DNA of 64,000 nucleotides from an uncultured Sunxiuqinia sp. (lineage in GTDB: Bacteria > Bacteroidota > Bacteroidia > Bacteroidales > Prolixibacteraceae): NCBI RefSeq assembly GCF_947495665.1, contig NZ_CANLZV010000013.1:62001-126000 (forward strand), given 5' to 3'. Position numbers and translations under genes: made by a program. The notes under the pieces were generated by a model. The model had not been told where the DNA came from. It made no database searches and saw only the letters and a list, made by a program, of their open reading frames with translations. Positions 26,801 to 34,754 of this stretch are shown here, piece by piece (position 1 is the first letter of the stretch; each line of letters opens with the position of its first letter).

Positions 26801-26960
26801 ACATGCCTCACGACAGAATAAATATGTCCAATCAGCTAAGTTGAATGGCAAAAAGTTGAACGATTTTAAGTTTCCGGCCAGCGAATTGTTAAAAGGCGGA
26901 AAACTCGAATTGGAAATGGGACCTGAGCCGAATAAGAATTGGGGCGTGGGTTCCAAGTAG
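23799..26960 (+). CDS. Large GH92-family protein with N-terminal carbohydrate-binding-like domains; Gln at the catalytic-acid position
   Basis: 1053 residues with a signal peptide ending AYAK. Residues about 26-210 form a sandwich (VIWQIGENNNSCAEFALAPNG, SDTWGGTWGTSGWRSSTLTILFGL, then EIALTVLEGSWIRFDQIKL) like the C-terminal domain of rhamnogalacturonan lyases, so a binding module. After a linker domain, the GH92 part runs from about 315 (AGYVDTKIGTGHSRWM). It ends with GDEDQGQMSAWF (Asp942, Asp944). The acid motif is QGNQQSMH, with Gln901 in place of Glu. It is closest to the protein at 14099 in style. It starts within the preceding gene and is followed by a terminator at 26981, so it is the last gene of the unit. 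Confidence 0.9.
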   Translation: MGRRKQIKQSLSYLLLLCCLAGTKAYAKDQSVIWQIGENNNSCAEFALAPNGYPDYITNDFGWEDKYFLIGTSNDQKDWPYIIPGTSDTWGGTWGTSGWRSSTLTILFGLDQLPRSNDWKLVVDLLDCNPDDLPLFKVTVNGKSWKYRIPVINPASSIDSAPDKSLEYLIEIPLPKGLVASGGNEIALTVLEGSWIRFDQIKLEGPKGVELTHNKQAFLRKVKPADYEIEHYRNKAQPLLIDVEHLSGTPDMTVILDNEEVFASTLEEGRYVFEVPMPAVQKAQKSSYEIWLNGEKLQAGKVTRQPQDLTSPAGYVDTKIGTGHSRWMIAPGPWMPFSMVKLSPDNQNDGWQSGYEPTFESVACFSHIHEWTMAGLGTMPTNGALQTKVGDEKDVAGGYRSRIDKSTEQAPLGYYKVHLTDYDIQAELTATTRCGFQRYTFPKDRDGSRVLLDLVIPSEYRYELLEASVKQIGKNTIAGFSHQLSPNTWSGGISQEYTIYFVVEFDQPIARFSTWTENGVEEGAASLNVQGAKDAGVIVDFDTKKNKVVQLRTGISYVSLENARENLKTEVIDPFGWDFEAVRKNNVDTWNDLFSRVKVGSNDKHEKTRFYTNMYRALCSRNTFSDVNGEWRDAGEKIRRMDDPSSPALGCDAFWNTFWNLNQFWNLVTPEWSNRWVKSQLAMYDANGWLAKGPAGMEYVPVMVAEHEIPLIVGAYQMGIRDYDVEKAFEAVRKMQTTPAQEVGGGFAGNRDLVTYLEHGYVPYDQGRFSNSLEYAFDDWTVGQFAKALGKQDDYQTFSKRGAYWRNVIDKETGFARMKDSKGEWFPDFDPYKSGANHHYVEGNAWQLTYFVPQDVPALAQVIGKDRFIERLDWGFGESGKTRYNGMNDQYWNYPVIQGNQQSMHFAFLFNWVQQPWLTQKWSRSILDRYYGYGISNAYLGDEDQGQMSAWFIMASIGLFQTDGGCRVDPVYEIGSPLFEKVEIDLGKRFGRGTQFTIEAKHASRQNKYVQSAKLNGKKLNDFKFPASELLKGGKLELEMGPEPNKNWGVGSK

Positions 26961-26980
26961 ATAAGATTATTAATTGATTT

Positions 26981-27024
26981 AACGGAAGTCTCTTGTCATT
27001 CGCAAAAGACTTCCGTTTGTATTT
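26981..27024 (+). terminator. Terminator at the end of the mannose operon
   Basis: A 15-bp stem with one mismatch (26981-26995 with 27003-27017) is followed by a T-rich tail. It separates the long unit that begins at 11173 from the GH3 gene. TATATTTA at 27045-27052 is a 7/8 match to the -7 box and may start the GH3 transcript. Confidence 0.75.
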
Positions 27025-27083
27025 AGCTTGTACGAAAAATCTCGTATATTTACAGACCAGAACAGAATAGTTAAAACCAGCTA

Positions 27084-29717
27084 ATGATGAAACGAACGAC
27101 ATTGCTATTTGTCTTTATTTTTGGCCTGTTAATTCAGGCATCTGCTCAATATGAATTTCCTTTTCAAAATCCTGATTTACCGATTGATGAACGGGTAGAA
27201 GACGTCGTATCTCGCTTGAGCGTCGAAGAAAAAATAAGTCAGTTGCTTTACGAAGCACCTGCCGTTGAGCGTTTGGGGATTCCCAAGTATAATTGGTGGA
27301 ACGAGTGTTTGCATGGAGTTGCCCGCGCCGGTTATGCAACCGTATTTCCACAGTCTATTTCTATTGCCGCTTCATGGGACAAGCCTTTGATGAACCGTGT
27401 TGCATCGGTTATCTCAGATGAAGCCCGGGCAAAACATCATGAATTTGTTCGCCAAGGGGAACGCGGAATTTACCAGGGATTGACGTTTTGGTCACCCAAC
27501 ATCAACATTTTTAGGGATCCCCGATGGGGACGTGGGCATGAGACTTATGGTGAAGATCCATACCTGACCGGACAAATGGGAAAAGAATTTGTATTGGGAC
27601 TGCAGGGTGGCGATTCCGATTACCTGAAAGTAGTTGCTACAGCTAAACACTATGCTGTGCACTCCGGGCCAGAACCAATACGTCATGAATTTAATGCCGA
27701 AGTTAGTGAGCGCGATTTGCGTGAGACTTATTTGCCTGCCTTTCGCACTTTAGTTGTTGATGGAGGTGTTTATTCGGTGATGGGAGCTTACAACCGGTTT
27801 CGCGGAGAACCTGCTTGTGCCAGCCCTCAATTGTTCGATATTTTGCGGAAAGAATGGGGCTTTGAAGGCTATGTCGTTTCCGATTGTTGGGCAATTTCCG
27901 ACTTCTTTCAATTTCACAAGATTGTTCCCGACGCTGCTTCGGCTGCAGCCATGGCTGTTACCGAAGGCTGTGACTTGAATTGTGGCGTAAGCTATAAAGC
28001 GCTGGATGAAGCTTTGGAAAAAGGCCTTGTGACTGAAGAGGCAATTGATATTGCCGCAAAGCGCTTGTTTAAAACACGGATCAAGCTGGGCATGTTTGAT
28101 CCCGTTGAGCGGGTAGAATATGCTCAAATTCCTTTTGAGGTGAATGATAATCCAGCTCACGACTTGTTGGCTCGTGAAGCGGCCCGGTCAAGTATCGTGT
28201 TATTGAAGAATGAAAATTTACTTCCCCTTTCGAAAGAACTGAATACAATTGCAGTTATTGGTCCTAATGCGGACGATGTGCAATCGCTTTGGGGAAATTA
28301 CAATGGGGTTCCTTCGCATCCGGTCACCGTTTTGCAGGGAATTCGAAATAAGCTTGAGCCGCAAACAAGAGTGCTGTACGCTCAAGGTTCCGATTTGGCT
28401 GAAGGAGTTCCAGCGATGGAGTCAATTCCTTCTATTTATTTGCAAACCAAAAATGGAGAACAGGGACTGCTTGGTGAATATTTTGCCAACAGTGAGTTTG
28501 AAGGACAGCCTTTATATACGCAGGTCGATGATCGTGTCGATTTTGCCTGGGACATCGGAACTCCCGATCCTCGCTTGGAAAGCGGACAATTCAGTATTCG
28601 TTGGTCAGGCTATGTAACTGCCCCTAAAGATGGGCGTTATTATTTTAGTGATTGGGGCAAGCCATACATGAAAATTACGGTGAACGGCACTGAAGTAACT
28701 GGCGGAAATCATGAACATCATGCTGCTCTTAATCCTGTTTCGTTGAACCTGAAAGCCGGTGAGCAGTACGAAATTGTTGCAGAATACCGGAATTACTATG
28801 GTGATGCAACAGCCCGCTTGATGTGGACAACTCCCAAAGGAGACATGGTGAAAGAGGCAGTAGCAATAGCTGAAATGTCGGATGTGGTAGTTTTAGCGCT
28901 TGGCTTGAACGAACGTTTGGAAGGGGAAGAAATGAAAGTGAAAACCGATGGCTTCGAAGGAGGCGACCGGACGCATCTGAACTTGCCCACAACGCAGGTT
29001 GAATTGATGAAAGCTGTGATAGCTACAGGTAAGCCGGTTGTTTTGGTATTGATCAATGGAAGTGCTTTGTCGGTCAATTGGGCTACTCAAAATATCCCCG
29101 CCATTCTAACGGCAGGTTATCCCGGACAGCAAGGGGGAAATGCAGTTGCCGATGTTTTGTTTGGCGATTACAATCCGGCCGGACGTTTGCCTGTGACTTA
29201 TTACCAATCGGTGGAGCAACTTCCTCCATTTGAAAACTACGACATGGAAGGGCGTACTTACCGTTATTTTAAAGGACAGCCTCTTTTTCCTTTCGGCTAT
29301 GGTTTGAGTTATTCGTCGTTTAGTTATGCCAATTTGCAAGTTCCCGGAAAGGTAGGCATGAATGAGCCGATTGAAATTTCTGTTGAGGTGACCAACACCG
29401 GCGAATGGGATGGCGATGAAGTGGTTCAATTGTACCTGACTGACGAGAAAGCTTCTACGCCACGGCCGATTCGTCAGCTGGAAGGTTTTGAGCGTATTCA
29501 CCTAAAAAAGGGAGAAACAAAAATGGTGAGCTTTACCGTGGAGCCACGACAATTGTCGCTGATCAACAAAAAAGATCAACGTGTAGTAGAACCAGGATGG
29601 TTTTCGGTTTCTGTAGGAGGAAAACAGGCCGGATTTAGCGGGCAAGCTGATGCCGGAACAACAGAGACCGTTTCGGGACGTTTTCAACTCAAAGGAAAGA
29701 CTACCGTAATTCAATAA
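27084..29717 (+). CDS. GH3 exported glycosidase with PA14 insertion
   Basis: 877 residues with a signal peptide ending ASAQ. The GH3 TIM-like domain carries the nucleophile Asp267 in VVSDCWAI, with KHYAVHSG and RDPRWGRGHETYGEDP before it. The second GH3 domain is interrupted by a PA14 module of about 140 residues (from GLLGEYFANSEF to TPKGDMVKEA), a carbohydrate-binding insert that shapes the active site. A fibronectin-like domain closes the protein (EVTNTGEWDGDEVVQLY). This architecture occurs in beta-glucosidases and beta-xylosidases; exact sugar specificity cannot be read here. It is probably transcribed alone after the terminator at 26981. Confidence 0.93.
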   Translation: MMKRTTLLFVFIFGLLIQASAQYEFPFQNPDLPIDERVEDVVSRLSVEEKISQLLYEAPAVERLGIPKYNWWNECLHGVARAGYATVFPQSISIAASWDKPLMNRVASVISDEARAKHHEFVRQGERGIYQGLTFWSPNINIFRDPRWGRGHETYGEDPYLTGQMGKEFVLGLQGGDSDYLKVVATAKHYAVHSGPEPIRHEFNAEVSERDLRETYLPAFRTLVVDGGVYSVMGAYNRFRGEPACASPQLFDILRKEWGFEGYVVSDCWAISDFFQFHKIVPDAASAAAMAVTEGCDLNCGVSYKALDEALEKGLVTEEAIDIAAKRLFKTRIKLGMFDPVERVEYAQIPFEVNDNPAHDLLAREAARSSIVLLKNENLLPLSKELNTIAVIGPNADDVQSLWGNYNGVPSHPVTVLQGIRNKLEPQTRVLYAQGSDLAEGVPAMESIPSIYLQTKNGEQGLLGEYFANSEFEGQPLYTQVDDRVDFAWDIGTPDPRLESGQFSIRWSGYVTAPKDGRYYFSDWGKPYMKITVNGTEVTGGNHEHHAALNPVSLNLKAGEQYEIVAEYRNYYGDATARLMWTTPKGDMVKEAVAIAEMSDVVVLALGLNERLEGEEMKVKTDGFEGGDRTHLNLPTTQVELMKAVIATGKPVVLVLINGSALSVNWATQNIPAILTAGYPGQQGGNAVADVLFGDYNPAGRLPVTYYQSVEQLPPFENYDMEGRTYRYFKGQPLFPFGYGLSYSSFSYANLQVPGKVGMNEPIEISVEVTNTGEWDGDEVVQLYLTDEKASTPRPIRQLEGFERIHLKKGETKMVSFTVEPRQLSLINKKDQRVVEPGWFSVSVGGKQAGFSGQADAGTTETVSGRFQLKGKTTVIQ

Positions 29718-29745
29718 TTTGTTTGCTGGTTGTTCGCCAACAGGC

Positions 29746-30396
29746 CTAGTCTTCCAACATTTGTCGGTCTTCTTTACGATAAAGAGAAGGGAGCGAAATG
29801 TTGTAGTGGACAACCAGCAGACGAATAACAATGATGAAAAGTACCGGAACAATTTGTAGCACGGGGTTGATCACTTCAAAGTGATTTAGCAGCAGGTAAA
29901 AGATGGATCCCAGGATGCAAACGGTGGCGTAAACTTCTTTCTTGAAAATAACAGGAACTTCGTTGGTTAGAATATCGCGTAAAATACCACCAAACACACC
30001 GGTAATGGTTCCCAGAATAATACAGTTGACAGCTGCCAGTTCATACTCAATTCCAATCTGAACACCAGTAATGGTATAAAGAGCAAGTCCAATGGCATCG
30101 AAAAATACGAGTGGACGATGAATGTGCAGCAGGCGAGAGCGAAAAACAACGGCAAAGATGGTTCCAACCATAATGATGTGGATGTAGCCGGTTTGCTCAA
30201 TCCAGAAGGCTGAACGACCAGTGAGCAGCATATCCCGAATGGTTCCGCCTCCCACAGCCGTCACAAAGGCGATAATCAGCACCCCAAATGCATCAAAGCG
30301 TTTTGACATGGCGGTGAGTGTTCCGGAGATGGCCAAAACAAATGACCCCAAAATACTAATGATATTCATCGCGTCTTCCATTGTGCTTAACTGCAT
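29746..30396 (-). CDS. TRIC/YicG-family (UPF0126) membrane protein, putative cation channel
   Basis: About 216 residues from the ATG at 30396; an in-frame TTG farther upstream is less likely, and ATGs at 30381 and 30369 are alternatives. It has seven hydrophobic segments arranged as two repeats, each with the family signature: AVGGGTIRDML in the first and GVFGGILRDIL in the second. Prokaryotic TRIC proteins form trimeric channels that conduct monovalent cations. It is convergent with the GH3 gene and unrelated to the glycan system as far as can be seen. Confidence 0.88.
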   Translation of the reverse strand: MQLSTMEDAMNIISILGSFVLAISGTLTAMSKRFDAFGVLIIAFVTAVGGGTIRDMLLTGRSAFWIEQTGYIHIIMVGTIFAVVFRSRLLHIHRPLVFFDAIGLALYTITGVQIGIEYELAAVNCIILGTITGVFGGILRDILTNEVPVIFKKEVYATVCILGSIFYLLLNHFEVINPVLQIVPVLFIIVIRLLVVHYNISLPSLYRKEDRQMLED

Positions 30397-30482
30397 GTGC
30401 TTTCTGTTTAGATTGTTATTACCTGTCAAAAAAAGGTTAGGAATACCTCACCCTACTTTATTCCCTCTGTTTTTTGAGGCGG

Positions 30483-30490
30483 CAATATTA
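30483..30490 (-). promoter_or_regulatory. Probable -7 box for the TRIC-family gene
   Basis: TAATATTG on the minus strand followed by CCGCC matches the -7 consensus at 7 of 8 positions. The remainder of the gap 30397-30798 shows no gene; a TAACTTCG near 30720 could serve the rightward gene. Confidence 0.4.
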
Positions 30491-30798
30491 CACATTTTTA
30501 AGTTGAAAAGAAGAGACATTAGTCGCCACTTTTCTGGCTTCATAATGAATGCTTAATACGCAGCGCCTTGAAGGGGAGAATACGAGAACATTTCACCAGC
30601 GAATCCGGAAGATAACCGTTTCAGGATCCCTTTTCTATCGCTTTTACTCCAGTGTGAAAAAAAGCTGAAAACCCTTTATCCTCTCCTGTTTATCGTTCAG
30701 GCTCCTGATATTTTTTCTAACTTCGTTGTACGAAACTCAAGCATGGGGAGTTCTCCAATTACACGGATGATTCATTAACTCACTATAAACGAATTCGA

Positions 30799-33006
30799 AT
30801 GAAAAAACTACTCTTAATCCTACTAGCCGTAGCTACCTTGGGGGCTTGTACCTCCAAAAACGAACTGGCCATCATCAAAAATGGCCGCTCCAACTATGAA
30901 ATCCAGATTAATGATCAGGCCTGCCAGCAAGCAGCAGAGCAACTTCAACATTACCTGGAAAAAGCATCAAGCGTCAAGCTTCCCATTGTAATGGAAAGCG
31001 ATGCAGACCCTTCCTCCCCTGCAATTTTGGTTTACACAAACGCGGGCTTACCACAGGCACATTCCATTTCCATTCAAACCGAGGGAAAAAACCTGCTCAT
31101 CTCGGGAGGCGATGCACAAAGTACAGGCTACGCTGTTTACGAGTTTCTCGAGCAATATGTAGGCTGCCGATGGTTTTCGCCGAGCGTTGAGCAGGTACCG
31201 AGCAGTTCAACTATCAGCTTGGCTCTTCCGGTCAACCTGGTGTACACGCCCGAGATTACCACAAGAACGGTCCATTCCCGCCTGTTTTACGAAGACCATG
31301 CCTTTGCTGATCATCAAAAAGTGACTACAGAAGCCTTTCCAAGCTATGTTCCTGAAGGCCGGGTGCACACTTTTCATCGCTTTGTTCCCGAGCTCAATTT
31401 CTACGGCAAGCATCCTGAATACTATGCGCTGCGGGGTAAAAAGCGACTTCCAACCCAATTGTGTTTAACCAATCCGGAAGTACTGAAGATTGTTATCGAC
31501 TCCGTTCAAGTATGGTTTGACCGATACCCGGATGCCCAAGTGATTTCGGTAAGCCAAAACGACAACACACAGCATTGTCAATGCGAGAACTGTCAAAAGA
31601 TTGATGAGGAAGAAGGTTCGTCCAGTGGCAGCATGATTCGTTTTGTGAATGCCGTTGCTCAGGCATTTCCGGATAAAACCATTTCAACCTTGGCTTACCA
31701 ATACACCCGCAAGCCATGCAAAACCAAGCCCCTTGACAATGTGCTGGTCACCCTTTGCTCCATTGAATGCGACCGGAGTGCACCAATCGAAGAAAAATGC
31801 AGCGATTTCGCTGAAGACCTCATCGGCTGGCAACAACTGACCGACCACATTCGCATTTGGGATTATACCACTCAGTTTACCAACTTTCTGGCTCCTTTCC
31901 CAAATATGAATACCCTGCAACCCAACATCCAGTTTTTCAGGGATAACCACGCCACCTGGATTTTTGAACAACACAGCCACAATCCAAGTGAGCTATTTGA
32001 GTTGCGCTCCTATGTAACAGCCAAACTTTTGTGGAATCCTGATCTGGATGTCGAGGCCATCATCAACGATTTTATGCAAGGATATTACGAAGAAGCCGGC
32101 CCTGCCATCAAGAAATACATTGACTTGGTTCATGCATCCTTAGAAAGCGATCCGGATTTCTTCCTATACCTGTACGGCGACCCAGCACAGGCATTTAACT
32201 CCTTCCTTTCGCCTGACCTGCTCAAACAGTACAATGCCTTTTTTGATGAGGCAGAAGCAGCTGTTGCCGATAAGCCAGCTGTTTTGCAACGGGTACGAAC
32301 TGCACGGATCAGTACAGACTATGCCCAACTGGAGATGGCCCGCAATGGGATGTCGCCGGATTACCAATTGCTGGCTAATGGAACCATCTCACCCGATGTG
32401 CAAGCACGCCTCAATCGTTTTGCATCCAGCTGTGAGCAGGCCAAGATCAGCCTGATGAATGAGATGGGCTATACTGTGGATGAATACCTGAGTGCTTTTG
32501 AGCAAACACTGGAACGGGCCGCTCAACCAAACCTGGCACGAGGAGCAAAAGTGAAGCTACTCACCCAACCAAAGAAATACGCCGACGAAAATCCCCAAGT
32601 ACTTACCGACGGCGCTTTGGGTGGCAGTAACTTTTTTGCCAACTGGCTGGGCTTTGAAGGGAATGATATGGAAGTAGTGATTGATTTAGGAGAGGCCAAG
32701 AGCTTTAGCAATATTTCTGTTGGCTTCTTACAGGTAACCAACCACATTGTATTCTTCCCAAAATCGGTGACTTTCTCCGCTTCAAACGACAACAACAACT
32801 TCCGGAAACTTCAAACTGTTTCAACCCAAAAACCAATCAGTAAGGACAGTAACCGGAATGACCTGGAGTACTTCAAAGCCAGCTTCCCGGAAACTCAGGC
32901 CCGCTACATTAAGCTTGCCGCCAAAAACGTAAGTAAAGCTCCGGTATGGCACAATGCTGCCGGCCTGCCGGTATGGATTTTTGCCGACGAAGTGATCGTA
33001 AACTAA
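30799..33006 (+). CDS. DUF4838 / GH163-family lipoprotein, putative endo-beta-N-acetylglucosaminidase
   Basis: 735 residues with lipobox LGA-C17. It has an alpha-glucuronidase-like N-terminal domain (LEKASSVKLPIVM, STGYAVYEFLEQYVGCRWFSP), the DUF4838 barrel (YYALRGKKRLPTQLCLTNPEV, ISVSQNDNTQHCQCENC, STLAYQYTRKP, EQHSHNPSELFELRSYVTAKLLWNPD) and a C-terminal discoidin-like domain from about 590. DUF4838 proteins were placed in GH163 after a Bacteroides member was shown to release complex N-glycans from glycoproteins. The three clustered Cys (QCENC) may bind a metal or form a disulfide. It precedes a sulfatase by 120 bases. Together with the mannosidase operon this suggests glycoprotein glycans as food (inference). 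Confidence 0.85.
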   Translation: MKKLLLILLAVATLGACTSKNELAIIKNGRSNYEIQINDQACQQAAEQLQHYLEKASSVKLPIVMESDADPSSPAILVYTNAGLPQAHSISIQTEGKNLLISGGDAQSTGYAVYEFLEQYVGCRWFSPSVEQVPSSSTISLALPVNLVYTPEITTRTVHSRLFYEDHAFADHQKVTTEAFPSYVPEGRVHTFHRFVPELNFYGKHPEYYALRGKKRLPTQLCLTNPEVLKIVIDSVQVWFDRYPDAQVISVSQNDNTQHCQCENCQKIDEEEGSSSGSMIRFVNAVAQAFPDKTISTLAYQYTRKPCKTKPLDNVLVTLCSIECDRSAPIEEKCSDFAEDLIGWQQLTDHIRIWDYTTQFTNFLAPFPNMNTLQPNIQFFRDNHATWIFEQHSHNPSELFELRSYVTAKLLWNPDLDVEAIINDFMQGYYEEAGPAIKKYIDLVHASLESDPDFFLYLYGDPAQAFNSFLSPDLLKQYNAFFDEAEAAVADKPAVLQRVRTARISTDYAQLEMARNGMSPDYQLLANGTISPDVQARLNRFASSCEQAKISLMNEMGYTVDEYLSAFEQTLERAAQPNLARGAKVKLLTQPKKYADENPQVLTDGALGGSNFFANWLGFEGNDMEVVIDLGEAKSFSNISVGFLQVTNHIVFFPKSVTFSASNDNNNFRKLQTVSTQKPISKDSNRNDLEYFKASFPETQARYIKLAAKNVSKAPVWHNAAGLPVWIFADEVIVN

Positions 33007-33064
33007 GCAAACTTTTAGTCAGGCACGCGCTGTTTGGATATTTACGAACTAAAAAGGAAATACC

Positions 33065-33090
33065 GCTGGCGGTCATTACAGGCCGCCAGC
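33065..33090. terminator. Hairpin between GH163 and sulfatase genes
   Basis: A perfect 8-bp GC-rich stem (33065-33072 with 33083-33090) and a 10-base loop. It is followed by A residues, not T, on the plus strand, so it may slow or attenuate readthrough or stabilise the upstream RNA rather than terminate. Confidence 0.45.
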
Positions 33091-33126
33091 TAAAAAAAAA
33101 TAAATCAGATTTATACCCAGTACATC

Positions 33127-34572
33127 ATGAAAATCACGCAGTTTAAATTTTTAGGAATCTTCCTGCTCGCTTTTGGAGGGGCTTGTAATAATTCGGAGAT
33201 TGAACAAAATACCAAGCCCAATGTGGTTTTGTTTTATCTTGACGACAGCGGGTATGGAGATTTTGCCCATAATGGTAACCCGACTATAAAGACACCAAAT
33301 ATTTCGAAGCTGAAGGAGAGTGGCGTCAACTTCACGCAGTTTTATGTGGGCACAGCAGCCTGTTCCGCATCGCGTTATTCGTTGATGACCGGACGTTATC
33401 CGGGGCGCTCGGGATTAGGGTCCTGGGTAATTAACCCGGGATCAGCCAGGCATATTCATGAAAAGGAAATTACGCTGGCCGAGGGACTGAAGTCGGTTGG
33501 GTATAAAACCGGCATGTTCGGCAAGTGGCATTTGGGATCGCCGAATGAGGGCAATGGGTTTTCGCAGGAAACCTTGCCGCTGGCGCATGGTTTCGATGAA
33601 TGGATTGGAACCAATGTGTCGCACGACTACAGTAATTCCATGCTTCTGAAGAGTGATCCACAGGGGAACAACCCGATTCCCGGATATGACTTGATTGCTA
33701 AAAATCTGCCATCGGATGTAAAAGCTTCGGAGTCCTTGACCGGGGTGTGTACCAAAGCCGCCATCGATTTTATTAAACGCAATAAGGAAAACCCGTTTTT
33801 TGCCTATATTCCCTATAACATGCCACACCTGGGGCTTTTTGTCAGTGACAAGTTTAAAGGTATTTCGCGCAATGGAACGCTTGGAGATGTGATGGAAGAG
33901 CTTGATGCCGCCATTGGCGCGGTTTGTCAAACTTTAGAAGAGGTTGGTGTGAGCGACAATACCATTGTTATTTTTTCTTCGGACAATGGACCATGGATTC
34001 TTTTCAGTGATAAGTCCGAATCGAAGTATGGCGATACGCGTTTGCAGGTTGGTTATGCCACTCCTTTTCGCGATGGTAAAGGCTCAACCTGGGAAGGCGG
34101 ACATCGTGTGCCCGGTATTATCAGTTGGCCTGCCAAAATCAAAGGAAACCGCAACGAGCAAACACCAATCAGCACCTTAGACATATTGCCAACAATTTTC
34201 GCAATTGCCGGTGTTGACTTGCCGCAGGATCGCACCATTGATGGACGAGACATTCGTTCGATACTGATGCCTGAAAAATATCCCGGTCAGCCCGACGACT
34301 TTAATTTTATCTATTCCTATGCCGACAATCAGGCTTCTGCTATCCGAAAAGGCCCGTGGAAATTGCACATTCGCATTGGCTCGCAAACCAAAAATAACTA
34401 TGGTTTTACGGCATCGCGGGAGACGCCTTTGTTGTTTCAGGTTGAAAAGGACTTGGGCGAAAGAATTGATGTGGCCAGCGAGCATCCCGAAAAAGTTTCG
34501 GAACTGTTAACCGAATTAGAGCGCTTTGAAAAGCAGATGAAAGCGGAAGGCTCTTTTTGGGATGAAAAATAG
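33127..34572 (+). CDS. Family S1 formylglycine sulfatase, lipoprotein
   Basis: 481 residues with lipobox GGA-C20. The alkaline-phosphatase-fold start PNVVLFYLDDSGYGD carries the metal-binding Asp pair at 39-40. The modification site is Cys79 in CSASR, followed by SLMTGRYP, matching the C-x-(P/A)-x-R signal for conversion to formylglycine, and GKWHLG follows with the conserved Lys and His. The C-terminal part has FSSDNGP and WEGGHRVPGI. Activity requires a maturase (anSME or FGE) that is not in the window. Neighbouring GH163 suggests removal of sulfate from N-glycan or mucin-type sugars; the precise sulfated sugar is unknown. Confidence 0.93.
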   Translation: MKITQFKFLGIFLLAFGGACNNSEIEQNTKPNVVLFYLDDSGYGDFAHNGNPTIKTPNISKLKESGVNFTQFYVGTAACSASRYSLMTGRYPGRSGLGSWVINPGSARHIHEKEITLAEGLKSVGYKTGMFGKWHLGSPNEGNGFSQETLPLAHGFDEWIGTNVSHDYSNSMLLKSDPQGNNPIPGYDLIAKNLPSDVKASESLTGVCTKAAIDFIKRNKENPFFAYIPYNMPHLGLFVSDKFKGISRNGTLGDVMEELDAAIGAVCQTLEEVGVSDNTIVIFSSDNGPWILFSDKSESKYGDTRLQVGYATPFRDGKGSTWEGGHRVPGIISWPAKIKGNRNEQTPISTLDILPTIFAIAGVDLPQDRTIDGRDIRSILMPEKYPGQPDDFNFIYSYADNQASAIRKGPWKLHIRIGSQTKNNYGFTASRETPLLFQVEKDLGERIDVASEHPEKVSELLTELERFEKQMKAEGSFWDEK

Positions 34573-34626
34573 GACCGGAGAGGTGCTTGGTTTTGCGCTA
34601 AACTGAACTTGGTACAGCTGTTTTTT

Positions 34627-34675
34627 GTGGAGTTGGTTGTTGAGGATGTCTTTAGTTCTCAGCAGCCAACTCCAC
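34627..34675. terminator. Long 18-bp stem-loop after the sulfatase gene
   Basis: Arms 34627-34644 and 34658-34675 pair over 18 positions with two G-U pairs on the RNA of the plus strand. A run of T precedes rather than follows the stem. It probably ends or protects the sulfatase transcript. Confidence 0.5.
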
Positions 34676-34727
34676 CAATAAATCATTGGCTGGGTTTCAC
34701 TTTATTTTGTGAGCCAAAATATTGCTC

Positions 34728-34735
34728 TACATTTG
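34728..34735 (+). promoter_or_regulatory. -7 box TACATTTG (with TTTG -33 element) for the UvrD-like helicase
   Basis: An exact TANNTTTG match, with TTTG at 34706-34709 giving an 18-base spacer, the best two-element promoter in the window. It fixes the start codon to 34755. Confidence 0.75.
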
Positions 34736-34754
34736 TGGCTTCAATCATCAATTT

